From contig QCSX01000006.1 of assembly GCA_003209065.1 (NCBI GenBank), positions 1-64,000 of the forward strand: a stretch of DNA of 64,000 bases, read 5' to 3'. Below are positions 27,690-35,564 of the stretch, piece by piece. The first letter of the stretch is position 1; each line of letters begins with the position of its first letter. The position numbers and the translations under genes are program-made. The notes beneath the pieces were generated by a model. The model saw only the letters and a program-made list of their open reading frames with translations. It did not search any database and was not told the origin of the DNA. The DNA comes from Prochlorococcus sp. AG-670-N10. GTDB lineage: Bacteria > Cyanobacteriota > Cyanobacteriia > PCC-6307 > Cyanobiaceae.

Positions 27690-27884
27690 CTATTTCTTTT
27701 CCCAAAATAGGTAAAGATTTGAAAACTGGTTTTTAGTGTCTACGATTGCGGTGCTCGTTGAAATCAATTTCCATCCAGAAGCATTCCTTTTTTTGATTAT
27801 TGCTGCAATTTCATTCTCTTGTCTTTGAGTATTAGCATTGCCTACTGCGTAATAGATATCAAGATCATTTTCTACATGTAACAT
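27690..27884 (-). CDS. Small DUF4177-like protein
   Basis: A 64-residue protein with the pattern NEIAAIIKKRNASGWKLISTS followed by NLYLFWEKK. This resembles the DUF4177 fold (helix, GW-x-L strand, final aromatic strand), a widespread small family of unknown function. It lies upstream of the Yfr1-like element on the same strand, about 30-50 bases before its stem. No good Shine-Dalgarno sequence was seen. Moderate confidence. Confidence 0.5.
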   Translation of the reverse strand: MLHVENDLDIYYAVGNANTQRQENEIAAIIKKRNASGWKLISTSTAIVDTKNQFSNLYLFWEKK

Positions 27885-27980
27885 ATTTTTTAAATGTGCT
27901 GATTTATTCAGAGTTAATATTACTCAATCTTTCATCGATACTGGAGTGGATTCGATAGGGTTATTGGAAATAAGTTTTAT

Positions 27981-28085
27981 ATGGTTTTACCTTCACCTCA
28001 AATTGCGATTGGATTACTGCTGATAAGCATTGGAATAGTTGTTACTTTTGATATCAAAGTTGATTTATTTAAAGGTAAAGAGTAA
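27981..28085 (+). CDS. Small single-span membrane peptide
   Basis: A 34-residue frame from ATG at 27981. It has a short polar start (MVLPSPQ), one hydrophobic helix (IAIGLLLISIGIVVTF) and a charged tail (DIKVDLFKGKE). The size and composition resemble the many tiny membrane peptides of picocyanobacteria, often photosystem- or stress-related. I cannot name it. It stands alone in the cassette with no close same-strand partner upstream. Confidence 0.5.
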   Translation: MVLPSPQIAIGLLLISIGIVVTFDIKVDLFKGKE

Positions 28086-28142
28086 AAGACAAAAGTTGGA
28101 TATCTGGCAAAATGATTATATTAATTTGATCAAAGAATAATC

Positions 28143-28274
28143 TTGTCAATTAAAGAACGCAATTACGATAATGATGGAACAGATCCATCAGAAGAATATT
28201 TTATAGAGAAGAAAAAAGATAATGATGATGATACCTATGACCCAGCAGAAGAATCACAACCACCACATTATTAA
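28143..28274 (+). CDS. Small acidic peptide
   Basis: A 43-residue frame from a TTG at 28143, starting MSIKERNYDNDGTDPSEEYF and ending PAEESQPPHY. It is highly charged and probably disordered. The last 48 bases recur with a one-base deletion at 29412-29458, showing that this sequence was duplicated in the cassette. No recognised function, and a non-standard start; modest confidence that it is translated. Confidence 0.4.
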   Translation: MSIKERNYDNDGTDPSEEYFIEKKKDNDDDTYDPAEESQPPHY

Positions 28275-28334
28275 GAACAGTAGAAAATTTATTGACAGGT
28301 TCTTTAAAATTAAAAAAAATTAAAAAATTTAAAT

Positions 28335-28739
28335 ATGACTGAACAAAGGAAAATAGAGAAATTTGGAGTCGGTAATTTATACCCTGACATTCATCCACCA
28401 GAATTTTCATTCTTTAAAGAAAAGTGTATAGATGTCGCACTTGGATACGATGATGGTTTTACTTTCACTCCTAAATTTGGAAATTTTAAAGAAACAGAAG
28501 ATATTTTTGATTACCTAAAAAAATATCTTGAAGACAAAGAATTAGAAAAATTAGATATTCGTTTTGATACTTTAAAAACTTGTATATACCAAATAAATCC
28601 TGAGACATTAGAACTTGGAGAATTATTGGAATGTGAAGGAAGTGATGTTGAATATTTTGAATGGAATAAACAAACTAAAAGTTTTGATGAGGTTGATTCA
28701 AATTCACTAAGTGATGAAGAAGAAGAATATTTTCACTAA
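28335..28739 (+). CDS. Acidic orphan protein, 134 residues
   Basis: A soluble acidic protein of 134 residues beginning MTEQRKIEKFGVGNLYP. The middle has YDDGFTFTPKFGNFKETEDIFDYLKKYLED and the end is EEEEYFH. No known domain. A 14-base word, TCACTAAGTGATGA, occurs at 28704 and again at 28733, across the stop codon, with a 29-base period. In the shifted frame the text after the stop continues as SDDNSYFPSEEIEQVEALMK, so the original protein may have been about twenty residues longer. It belongs to the run of small plus-strand genes in the cassette. Confidence 0.55.
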   Translation: MTEQRKIEKFGVGNLYPDIHPPEFSFFKEKCIDVALGYDDGFTFTPKFGNFKETEDIFDYLKKYLEDKELEKLDIRFDTLKTCIYQINPETLELGELLECEGSDVEYFEWNKQTKSFDEVDSNSLSDEEEEYFH

Positions 28740-28797
28740 GTGATGATAATTCATATTTTCCTTCAGAAGAAATAGAGCAAGTTGAGGCATTAATGAA

Positions 28798-29001
28798 ATG
28801 AATAAAGAACATAATTATCAAGGGGGGTTATTTAATTACATTGTTTTGAAGGAAGAGAAGGAAGTGATCTTTTATTTATATAATCACTATCCAGATTGCT
28901 TAAAAATCCCAGATATAATGAAACAAAGGTTTCCTAGTGATTACAAGAGCACAGTTGTAAATTCTTTGGATGATTTCAAAAAGTACGGAGCGAAAGTATG
29001 A
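28798..29001 (+). CDS. Orphan protein, 67 residues
   Basis: Small soluble protein starting MNKEHNYQGGLFNYIVLKEEKEVIFYLYNHYPDC and ending FKKYGAKV. It is the first of three genes joined by four-base ATGA overlaps (28998 and 29180), a strong sign of translational coupling and hence of real expression. No recognised domain. A helical region, PDIMKQRFPSDYKSTVVNSLDDF, follows the first strand-rich part. Confidence 0.55.
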   Translation: MNKEHNYQGGLFNYIVLKEEKEVIFYLYNHYPDCLKIPDIMKQRFPSDYKSTVVNSLDDFKKYGAKV

Positions 29002-29183
29002 GAACTAAATGGGATAACATTTCATGGCAGAAAGATTTCTTAAACATGAAGTCTCATTCTCCTTTAGAGGCAAAACTCCTAATGGGAGGTGTAAAAGGGT
29101 TGAAAGGTGCTTGGCGGTTAGGTGTTCTGCATGTGGAATACGAAAAATTGAAGAAAAGACAAGAGGAGCAACAACAACAATGA
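28998..29183 (+). CDS. Orphan protein, 61 residues (WQK pair, member 1)
   Basis: Second of the coupled trio: the start overlaps the previous stop as ATGA, and its own stop overlaps the next start. It starts MRTKWDNISWQKDFLNMKS and ends in a glutamine-rich tail (RQEEQQQQ). The pattern WQK-D/E-F/L ... LL-x-G-x-K ... G-x2-LG-x-Y is shared with the following gene, so the two are likely tandem duplicates. Small, amphipathic, no clear transmembrane helix. Function unknown. Confidence 0.55.
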   Translation: MRTKWDNISWQKDFLNMKSHSPLEAKLLMGGVKGLKGAWRLGVLHVEYEKLKKRQEEQQQQ

Positions 29184-29410
29184 AAGAAAAAATAAACTGG
29201 CAAAAAGAATTAATAGAAAGCAGAAAATTCAATGATAAATTTTCAAAAAATTTATTAGAAAATGGAGCAAAGAATTTCATGCAAGGAATATATCTTGGAT
29301 ATATGTATTCAAGGTGGAGAAAAATTAGAGGATTGGATAAAGATGACCCTATAGAAAATAAAGGTCAAATGCAATCATCTTTTAAAGATTTTGAGAAGAA
29401 AATCAAATAA
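29180..29410 (+). CDS. Orphan protein, 76 residues (WQK pair, member 2)
   Basis: Third of the coupled trio, from the ATG at 29180; the same frame is open back to 29024, but that part overlaps the previous gene and lacks the shared pattern. It begins MKEKINWQKELIESRKF and has LLENGAKNFMQGIYLGYMYSRWRKIRG, paralleling member 1. The C-terminal extension is polar (DDPIENKGQMQSSFKDFEKKIK). Function unknown; paralogy to the previous gene is inferred by eye. Confidence 0.55.
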   Translation: MKEKINWQKELIESRKFNDKFSKNLLENGAKNFMQGIYLGYMYSRWRKIRGLDKDDPIENKGQMQSSFKDFEKKIK

Positions 29411-29411
29411 A

Positions 29412-29458
29412 GATGATACCTATTCACTTCAGAAGAATCAGAACCACCTCATTATTAA
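29412..29458 (+). pseudogene. Decayed copy of the acidic-peptide 3' end
   Basis: 47 bases matching the last 48 bases of the peptide gene at 28143-28274. Both begin GATGATACCTAT and end CATTATTAA. The copy differs by a few substitutions and one deleted base, which breaks the frame. It has no start of its own. Confidence 0.6.
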
Positions 29459-29472
29459 CAAGCGATATTGAG

Positions 29473-29558
29473 GAATCCACCAACACATACTGCATGCATC
29501 AAATATCCACCAACACGTTCAGGCATACACTGGTAAATATTGGACTATATAGGAAAAG
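29473..29558 (+). repeat. Dispersed intergenic repeat, right copy
   Basis: Contains TCCACCAACACAT (29475) and then AATATCCACCAACACGTT, AGGCATACACTGGTAAATAT and TTGGACTATATAGGAAAAG. The last three elements are all related to the block at 26611-26714. The two copies bracket the small-gene cassette. Confidence 0.7.
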
Positions 29559-29626
29559 CAACTTCTTTAAAAACCGATTTTGACTACATTATTGCCTAAA
29601 TAGCACTTTACAGGAAGATAATTAAA

Positions 29627-29711
29627 CGGAGAGGGTGGGATTCGAACCCACGAACAGTCTCCTATTAAACGATTTCGAGTCGTTCGCTTTCAACCACTCA
29701 GCCAACTCTCC
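29627..29711 (-). tRNA. tRNA-Ser (CGA anticodon)
   Basis: On the minus strand GGAGAGT begins the acceptor stem and CTCTCC closes it, with a G discriminator. The D arm (GGCTGAGTGG), the anticodon stem-loop AACGA-CTCGAAA-TCGTT (anticodon CGA), a long variable arm typical of serine, and GTGGG-TTCGAAT-CCCAC are all present. It lies at the right edge of the small-gene cassette, a classic integration landmark. Confidence 0.95.
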
Positions 29712-29760
29712 GCAATTAAATGCTATATGAAAAAATCTATAAATATTAATATCTAACTGT

Positions 29761-30783
29761 TTAGTCCCAACCAGCTTCCTTCATAATTCTTATAGCCATT
29801 GAATTATTATTTCCAAGGTCCTCTACACTAACCTTATCTGGAGTAAACTCTCCGAAGTTTTTAACAATCTGATTTTGATTAACCTCTTTTAAGGGATGTT
29901 CGAATGTAGGGGCTGCTAATCCCTTACTTCCTTCAGGAGAAGCAAGAAACTCAAGAAGTTTAATAGCTTCATCTTTATTTTTGGCATATTTAGCAACTCC
30001 ACCCGCACTAATGTTTACATGTGCAGGATTAGGTGTAATGACAGATGTTTTTCTAGCATATAAAGTATCTCTTCTTCCATTAACACCTGCAAGCATTCTT
30101 GCAACATAATAATGGTTAACTATGCCAACACCACATTTTTTTTTGGAAACTGCTCTAACTATTGAAATATCGCCAGGGAAAAAAGGTTGAGAAACATTAG
30201 CAATCATTCCTTTTAACCATGTTTTGGTAGCTTCTTGACCCTTATTAACAATTTGATTTGCAACTAAAGATTGATTATATGGACTCTTTCTATTCCTTAA
30301 ACAGACTTTACCTTTTAAGGCTGGATCAGCGAGATCTTTATAATCTTTAATTTTACTTACGTCTACAACTTTTGGATTAGCAACCATAACTCTTACCCTT
30401 CTTGTCAATGCATACCATTCTTTCCCAGGATCTTTTAATCCAGAAGGAACATCATTTTCTAGATTAGATGAATCAATTTTTTGCAACAAATCTGCTTTGG
30501 CCGCATTGGTTATTCTTGCTGCATCTACAAGTAAAATTAAATCTGCCTGAGAATTTTTCCCTTCCCTTCTTAATCTCTCTATAAGAGATATTCCTGCTGC
30601 TTCAATAAGCCTAACTTTAATACCAGTTTCATCCGCAAATTTTTTATAAACACTTCTATCAGTATTGTAATGCCTTCCTGAATAAACCTTAACTTCTCTA
30701 TCCGAGGAATTAGCAGGAGAACTCAGATTAAAAAGAAATGTACATGTTAATGCTGAGTAGAGAAATTTCTTAAACTTTTGCAC
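29761..30783 (-). CDS. futA: Iron(III) ABC transporter substrate-binding protein (FutA/IdiA)
   Basis: Periplasmic ferric-iron binding protein, 340 residues, with an N-terminal signal peptide (about residues 1-26, ending NLSSPANSS). Family hallmarks include VKVYSGRHYNTD (31-42), LIEAAGISLIERLRREG, ALTRRVRVMVANP and the tyrosine pair in NHYYVARM that ligates iron. The permease and ATPase genes are not adjacent, as is usual in picocyanobacteria. It is divergent from a PiuC-like gene; with the nearby flavodoxin and Pcb genes it forms an iron-responsive neighbourhood (inference). Confidence 0.95.
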   Translation of the reverse strand: MQKFKKFLYSALTCTFLFNLSSPANSSDREVKVYSGRHYNTDRSVYKKFADETGIKVRLIEAAGISLIERLRREGKNSQADLILLVDAARITNAAKADLLQKIDSSNLENDVPSGLKDPGKEWYALTRRVRVMVANPKVVDVSKIKDYKDLADPALKGKVCLRNRKSPYNQSLVANQIVNKGQEATKTWLKGMIANVSQPFFPGDISIVRAVSKKKCGVGIVNHYYVARMLAGVNGRRDTLYARKTSVITPNPAHVNISAGGVAKYAKNKDEAIKLLEFLASPEGSKGLAAPTFEHPLKEVNQNQIVKNFGEFTPDKVSVEDLGNNNSMAIRIMKEAGWD

Positions 30784-30885
30784 TTTTTCTAAATAGTATC
30801 TATGGTTACTTTATATATATTTAAAGCACAAGAATTCTGAAAGATATTTTCTTTACATCGTCTTGTATCATTTTTTATAATCAAA

Positions 30886-31551
30886 ATGAATTATCTAACT
30901 AGCAAGCTACTAAATGAAGATGAATTAGAGATATTAAATATTGATTTAAATAAGCAAAATTCGCTTTGGGAAGATGGTAAAAAGACAGCTGGCAGTCATG
31001 CTTCAACATTCAAAGAAAATTTACAATTGAATAGAAATTCTGAAGTATCAAAGAAATATTCTCAATATATCAAAAAAAAGATCCTCTCTAACCCCTTAAT
31101 TAAAAGCTTTGCATTACCAAAAATAATCCATGGAATAATATTTACAAAATCATTAAAAAATATGCATTATGGAAGACATATTGACAATCCATTTATGTCT
31201 TCAGGTAGGTCGGATTTATCCTTTACTATTTCATTAACTAACAAAGAAAATTATCAGGGAGGTGAATTAGGAATTGAAACAATAACTTCAGAGAAAAATT
31301 TTAAGCTGGATTCTGGAGAGATACTAATCTATCCAAGTACATATTTGCATTCAGTAAAAAAAGTTAACTATGGGGAAAGATTAGTATGCATAGGCTGGAT
31401 TGAAAGTTATGTTAAGTCGATAGAAGAAAGAGAATATTTGTTTGATCTTGATGCAGGAGCTAAAGGTTTATTAGCTCGACATGGGAGATCAGATGAACTT
31501 GACCTCATTTTTAAATCTTATTCAAATTTACTTAGATTATTAGGTAACTAA
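30886..31551 (+). CDS. PKHD-type Fe(II)/2-oxoglutarate dioxygenase (PiuC-like)
   Basis: A 221-residue dioxygenase of the PiuC/YbiX group. The metal triad is readable as H98-x-D100 (YGRHID) and H155 (STYLHSVK), with the 2-oxoglutarate arginine at R165 (ERLVCIGW). The segment YQGGELGIE is typical. Relatives are often linked to iron-uptake genes, as here beside futA, and are induced on iron loss in several bacteria. The substrate is unknown; modification of siderophore-like compounds or of protein proline is only speculation. Confidence 0.9.
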   Translation: MNYLTSKLLNEDELEILNIDLNKQNSLWEDGKKTAGSHASTFKENLQLNRNSEVSKKYSQYIKKKILSNPLIKSFALPKIIHGIIFTKSLKNMHYGRHIDNPFMSSGRSDLSFTISLTNKENYQGGELGIETITSEKNFKLDSGEILIYPSTYLHSVKKVNYGERLVCIGWIESYVKSIEEREYLFDLDAGAKGLLARHGRSDELDLIFKSYSNLLRLLGN

Positions 31552-31625
31552 AGAATCATTTTATACACATCGTAGAAAAACGTATTCCAAATAATTAGTA
31601 TATAGTTATGTATTATTAAAAAAAA

Positions 31626-31865
31626 ATGCCAAGAAAAGGTTCAATAGCTTTATTTATAGCGGCAACAAGTTTATTAGCTATTACCACTGCAGATTCTACT
31701 CCTATAAAAGCAGGAGAAAATGATTTAGGAGGATTAAAAGAATGGAACACCGATATGAGCGTAGATGCTAATTTTATTCTAGATGAAGAAGCTCAAAAGT
31801 TAGCAGATGAAGCTGCAAAATCTAGCATGTGTATCCCCATTGGAGAAGGAGAAAATTGTTGGTAA
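31626..31865 (+). CDS. Small exported protein, 79 residues
   Basis: It begins with a basic MPRKGS and a hydrophobic helix (IALFIAATSLLAITTADS), a likely signal peptide. The mature part is short and acidic, ending SSMCIPIGEGENCW with two cysteines that could form a disulfide. No known family. It lies 74 bases after the PiuC-like gene on the same strand and is followed by a terminator, so it may be the end of that iron-linked unit. Confidence 0.6.
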   Translation: MPRKGSIALFIAATSLLAITTADSTPIKAGENDLGGLKEWNTDMSVDANFILDEEAQKLADEAAKSSMCIPIGEGENCW

Positions 31866-31891
31866 ATATAAAAAACCTTAAACAAAAAAAA

Positions 31892-31916
31892 AAACCGCTA
31901 ATTAAAGCGGTTTCAT
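31892..31916. terminator. Terminator hairpin between convergent genes
   Basis: AAACCGCT pairs with AGCGGTTT around a short AT-rich loop, with a run of A on the left (T on the minus strand). It lies between the 79-residue gene and the porin gene and can end the porin transcript and probably both. Confidence 0.85.
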
Positions 31917-31957
31917 AAAATTAGAAAACATCGTGAAAGGTGTTTTTTAATTTAAAG

Positions 31958-33223
31958 TTAGAACTTAAAGGTTGTTTCAAGAACAGCGCCTGCATGATCT
32001 GCGCCAGGAACACCGTTTCTATTAGATCCTCCAAATATTGCAGGAGTAACAGTAACAGAATCATTAACTTGATAAGTATAGTAAGCTTCCCAAGCTAATG
32101 GATCAACTGTTTCATCTTCTCTTTTTTGTGGCTGACCAAAAGCGATCCCGATTCTATCATCTGGATTGAAAGCATCTTCCCAGGTTAAACCAACAAAGTA
32201 AGCAGTAGTATTTGAAGCAGTAGTATTATCAGTTTCAGAAGTATCAAAACCTAAAGAAATTGAAGGAGTTGCAGTACCAGAATCTTCAGGTCTCCACCAA
32301 CCTCTCAAACCAACGTTTGTACTATCACCTTCATTAGGTCTTAATTTTCCTAATGGAGTTGTGTAATAAGAATCTGTCCAACCGTTGTACTTCATGTTAA
32401 ATATTAATGAAGCCGAGTAATTAGGCTTTGTAAAACCAATCTGAGTAGCCCAACTAGTATCAGTTTCAGAAGTTAACATTCCATGAGCGGTGTCACCTGT
32501 TTTACTTGTAAAGTTTGAACTGATTGCAAAACCATTATCAGCCTTGTAAGCCCAGCCTGCTCCCGGACTAGTACTTGCGCCATAGGCAGCTCCATTGCCA
32601 CCTAAAGTAAATTGCTTAGTAACAGGTTTGTATATGGACGGAGTAGTTCCATGCATATAGTAGTTTTCAATTGCTGGACCAATCCACACTGTGTTTCTTT
32701 CCCCAACAGGGAATGAATACCAAATCTTATCAACTTTTAACATATCTGAATTACCTTTAGATGAAGACAGATAAGTTCCAAATGTATAAGCTTTTTGCCA
32801 GCCAGTTGCATTACCAGTTTTTAATCTAACGTAAAGATTATCATCACCAGTAAAACTTGTATTAAGGTTACCCTGCCACATATATGTTGCTCTTGTACTT
32901 TCACTTAGATCGTCATTTCCATTAAGAGCCCCAAGGGTGAAAATAACCTTACCATCTAAAGTTGTTGTATCTGAAAAAGAACCAGCCTCAAAATTGTTTT
33001 GAGTAGTTTCTAAACTATTCTTGTTAACATTAGATTTTGCAAGACCTTCATTAACTTCGTTAACAAATGATTTACTGTTGAATTGACTTTTAGAAGATGA
33101 TTTTTTACTACGATTGTAGTTATTCATCCCTTCAAGATTTAATACGTCGGAAGCTTGAGCAGCCATAGGAGTTACAAATCCTATAGAAGCGACAGCAACC
33201 AACATTTGTTGGAAGAGTTTCAT
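31958..33223 (-). CDS. Outer-membrane porin
   Basis: A 421-residue porin with a signal peptide ending PMAAQAS. A serine/lysine-rich segment (NRSKKSSSKSQFNSKSF) follows, then about sixteen strand-like repeats (NLYVRLKTGNA, WIGPAIENYYMHG, ISLGFDTSE), ending AVLETTFKF with a terminal phenylalanine. It matches the cyanobacterial Som/iron-uptake-porin-like group but seems to lack an obvious full SLH domain. Its location beside the iron genes is suggestive, but substrate selectivity is not readable. Confidence 0.88.
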   Translation of the reverse strand: MKLFQQMLVAVASIGFVTPMAAQASDVLNLEGMNNYNRSKKSSSKSQFNSKSFVNEVNEGLAKSNVNKNSLETTQNNFEAGSFSDTTTLDGKVIFTLGALNGNDDLSESTRATYMWQGNLNTSFTGDDNLYVRLKTGNATGWQKAYTFGTYLSSSKGNSDMLKVDKIWYSFPVGERNTVWIGPAIENYYMHGTTPSIYKPVTKQFTLGGNGAAYGASTSPGAGWAYKADNGFAISSNFTSKTGDTAHGMLTSETDTSWATQIGFTKPNYSASLIFNMKYNGWTDSYYTTPLGKLRPNEGDSTNVGLRGWWRPEDSGTATPSISLGFDTSETDNTTASNTTAYFVGLTWEDAFNPDDRIGIAFGQPQKREDETVDPLAWEAYYTYQVNDSVTVTPAIFGGSNRNGVPGADHAGAVLETTFKF

Positions 33224-33330
33224 TTTACCTCACACGAAAATGCCCATACGATGGGTACTCATACTGTATCGAGTTTAACTGTTTTGGTTAGAGACAATAG
33301 ATTCATCTTTGTGTATCAAATGATACCTCG

Positions 33331-34227
33331 TTAATTTTTAATTGTTTTGTTTAGGCTGTTATCTTTCAGCAAAGGAAATTTCAAAGATTCTCTTTCTTGT
33401 ATCCATGAAGATGCGACTTCTTTTGCTAGTTTTCGAATATTTTCTATATATTGAGCACGATCAGTTACTGATATTACGCCTCTAGCATCAAGTAAATTAA
33501 AACAATGACTACATTTCAGGACAAAATCTAGAGCAGGAAAAGTAAGTTTTTTATCAATAAGTGATATAGCTTCCTCTTGGTATATATCAAATAGTTTTCT
33601 CATGTTTTCAGGATTAGATTCTCTAAAGTTAAATTCACATTGGTTTTTTTCAAATTGAAGCCAGATATCGCTGTACTTATAATCTTTATTCCAATCTAAA
33701 TCCCAAATACTTTCTTTATCTTGCAAAAACGTCGCTATTCTCTCTATGCCGTAAGTTATTTCAATAGGAATTGGATTACAGTCAACTCCTCCACATTGTT
33801 GAAAATAAGTAAATTGTGTTACCTCCATCCCATCTAACCAGACTTCCCAGCCCACTCCCCATGCTCCAAGAGTAGGCGACTCCCAATTATCTTCTACAAA
33901 TCTTATATCATGATTTATAGGATTAATTCCTAAAAACTCTAAAGAAGACAAATATTTCTCTTGAATTCCGTCGGGAGATGGTTTAATAATTACCTGATAT
34001 TGAAAATAATGTTGAGCCCTATTTGGGTTGTCTCCATATCTACCATCAGAAGGTCTTCTACATGGTTCAGAATAAGCAACACTCCAAGGTTCTGGTCCAA
34101 TTGCCCTAAGAAAAGTATGAGGATTCATAGTTCCTGCCCCTTTTTCAGTGTCATAAGGTTGCATAATTAAACAACCTTCTTCAGACCAAAATTTATTTAA
34201 GTTTTGAATTATATCCTGAAAAAACAT
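33331..34227 (-). CDS. glyQ: Glycyl-tRNA synthetase alpha subunit
   Basis: Alpha subunit of the tetrameric class II glycyl-tRNA synthetase, 298 residues. It starts [48 protein letters not shown] and shows [21 protein letters not shown] and [15 protein letters not shown], all strong family marks. The beta subunit (glyS) is not adjacent, as is common in cyanobacteria. No oddities. Confidence 0.98.
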   Translation of the reverse strand: MFFQDIIQNLNKFWSEEGCLIMQPYDTEKGAGTMNPHTFLRAIGPEPWSVAYSEPCRRPSDGRYGDNPNRAQHYFQYQVIIKPSPDGIQEKYLSSLEFLGINPINHDIRFVEDNWESPTLGAWGVGWEVWLDGMEVTQFTYFQQCGGVDCNPIPIEITYGIERIATFLQDKESIWDLDWNKDYKYSDIWLQFEKNQCEFNFRESNPENMRKLFDIYQEEAISLIDKKLTFPALDFVLKCSHCFNLLDARGVISVTDRAQYIENIRKLAKEVASSWIQERESLKFPLLKDNSLNKTIKN

Positions 34228-34325
34228 TAAATTAAAATTCTGTATAATTTAGCGATTCCATCAAACATAATAACAAAGCTTCTTTAAATAAAAATACTTT
34301 TTTGAAAAAACTTTTTTAAAAATTC

Positions 34326-34481
34326 TTATTTCTGTTTCTGAAAATAATTTTTATTTTCAGCTGTCATAAGTAAGTAAAAAATAATCCCATATAAACTTAC
34401 AAAAATACTGATCAACTCTAGAGTCTGAACAAATTCTCCTGTTGAGAAAGTCTCAAATTGCAAAATTGTTGATAAAAACAT
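34326..34481 (-). CDS. Small membrane protein, 51 residues
   Basis: Hand-read frame on the minus strand from ATG at 34481. A polar start (MFLSTILQFETFSTGEF) precedes one hydrophobic helix (LISIFVSLYGIIFYLLM) and a basic tail (NKNYFQKQK). It resembles the small one-helix proteins of photosynthetic complexes in shape but not in a recognised sequence. It lies between the DUF1824 gene and glyQ on the same strand. Confidence 0.5.
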   Translation of the reverse strand: MFLSTILQFETFSTGEFVQTLELISIFVSLYGIIFYLLMTAENKNYFQKQK

Positions 34482-34495
34482 AAATCAAAGATTAA

Positions 34496-34882
34496 TTAGA
34501 TAAAAAAATCTAATGGTAATGGTCCAAAAGTAAAAGACTCTTTAGAATCTTCGTTATATTGACATGTTAATAAAATTCCCTCTCCCAGACCATTTTCAGA
34601 TCTAATGTAAACATTTCCAGTTTTTTGATTACCTTTTAAAAAAACACTTCCATCAGCATGAATGGAATCTAAATCCCTAAAGATTATTGAAGAATATTTC
34701 TTAGAAATTGATTGCAATGCTGCAATAGCATCATAATCACAAGGAGCCATTATTCCTATTGTTATCCAATCGGCATTCTGAATATTTAGTTCTAGCTCTT
34801 TTAATAATTTTTTTATTTGACTTTTTCTTAATTGAGGTGCTGACCTAAGTCTGTTTAAATCATGTAGAGAATTTATATCCAT
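34496..34882 (-). CDS. DUF1824 family protein
   Basis: A 128-residue soluble protein conserved in cyanobacteria. It has LLKELELNIQNADWITIGIMAPCDYDAIAALQSI, then FRDLDSIHADGSVFLKGNQKTGNVYIRSENGLGEGILLTCQ, and ends GPLPLDFF. I recognise it as DUF1824; no biochemical role is known to me. It is followed closely by the small membrane protein on the same strand, with a 14-base gap. Confidence 0.85.
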   Translation of the reverse strand: MDINSLHDLNRLRSAPQLRKSQIKKLLKELELNIQNADWITIGIMAPCDYDAIAALQSISKKYSSIIFRDLDSIHADGSVFLKGNQKTGNVYIRSENGLGEGILLTCQYNEDSKESFTFGPLPLDFFI

Positions 34883-35564
34883 TTATTTATTTTTTAAAGC
34901 TATTAAAGTTATTAAATGTTCTACCTTTACATCACCACATTTTTGGAGAAACATCTTCAAAACAAATATAATTTTAATATATAAGAATACCAATCTTTTA
35001 AAACAAAACTATATAAAAGTCTTGCCATTTCTGACAGATTAAGAAAACTTATTGATCTTATTTCTAAAAATTGATAGTGGGCTTTTATTATCGACAATAA
35101 TTTGGAATCACATTATGTGTTTTCCATGCAAATACTTTTTAATTTCTTTGTTAAAAATGAAATTAAAATTGAGATTTTATAGTAATTTATTTTTATCCTC
35201 TCATTTAACTGAAGTCGAAATATTAATGAAAGAAAAATTTATGAGGCCAAATACTCTTTTTTATATCTACTTTGTAAATTAATGGTTTTATTTTTAAAAA
35301 CTCTTTTTGAAGATAAGTAGGCTAGATCGTATGAACTTATTCCATTTTCATATGGATTGAAAAGTGCATTTTTTGTCCTTGTTTTTTTGCCCCTTTTAAA
35401 TTCATTCATATCTATTAACTAGTTAATAGATAATTTAACTTTTTTTATTTGTTTGTCTAGTTTTTTCTTTTTTAAATTCACTAAAAAACTTTAAAAAGTT
35501 ACTCTCCTAGCACAAAAAAGGAATTCTCCGTTTAAATTTAGTTAAATTAAATTAAATTAAGATT
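34883..35564. other. Long AT-rich spacer without a convincing gene
   Basis: About 680 bases between divergent genes. A 76-codon frame at 35052-35282 is low-complexity (Leu/Phe/Ile-rich) and lacks a Shine-Dalgarno sequence, so I do not call it. The T-rich stretches near 35380-35470 look like decayed sequence or untranslated regions. No tRNA or hairpin terminator stands out. Confidence 0.5.

Noticed and set aside
27532-27714. 60-codon plus-strand frame
   Set aside because: Runs antisense through the Yfr1-motif hairpin and its terminator; no ribosome site and the protein text is unlike any family.
29024-29179. N-terminal extension of the 76-residue WQK protein
   Set aside because: Overlaps the coding part of the preceding gene, and the ATGA coupling at 29180 gives a better start with the shared pattern.
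35052-35282. 76-codon plus-strand frame in the 680-base spacer
   Set aside because: Low-complexity Leu/Phe/Ile text, no Shine-Dalgarno site, no recognisable pattern; looks like chance openness in AT-rich DNA.
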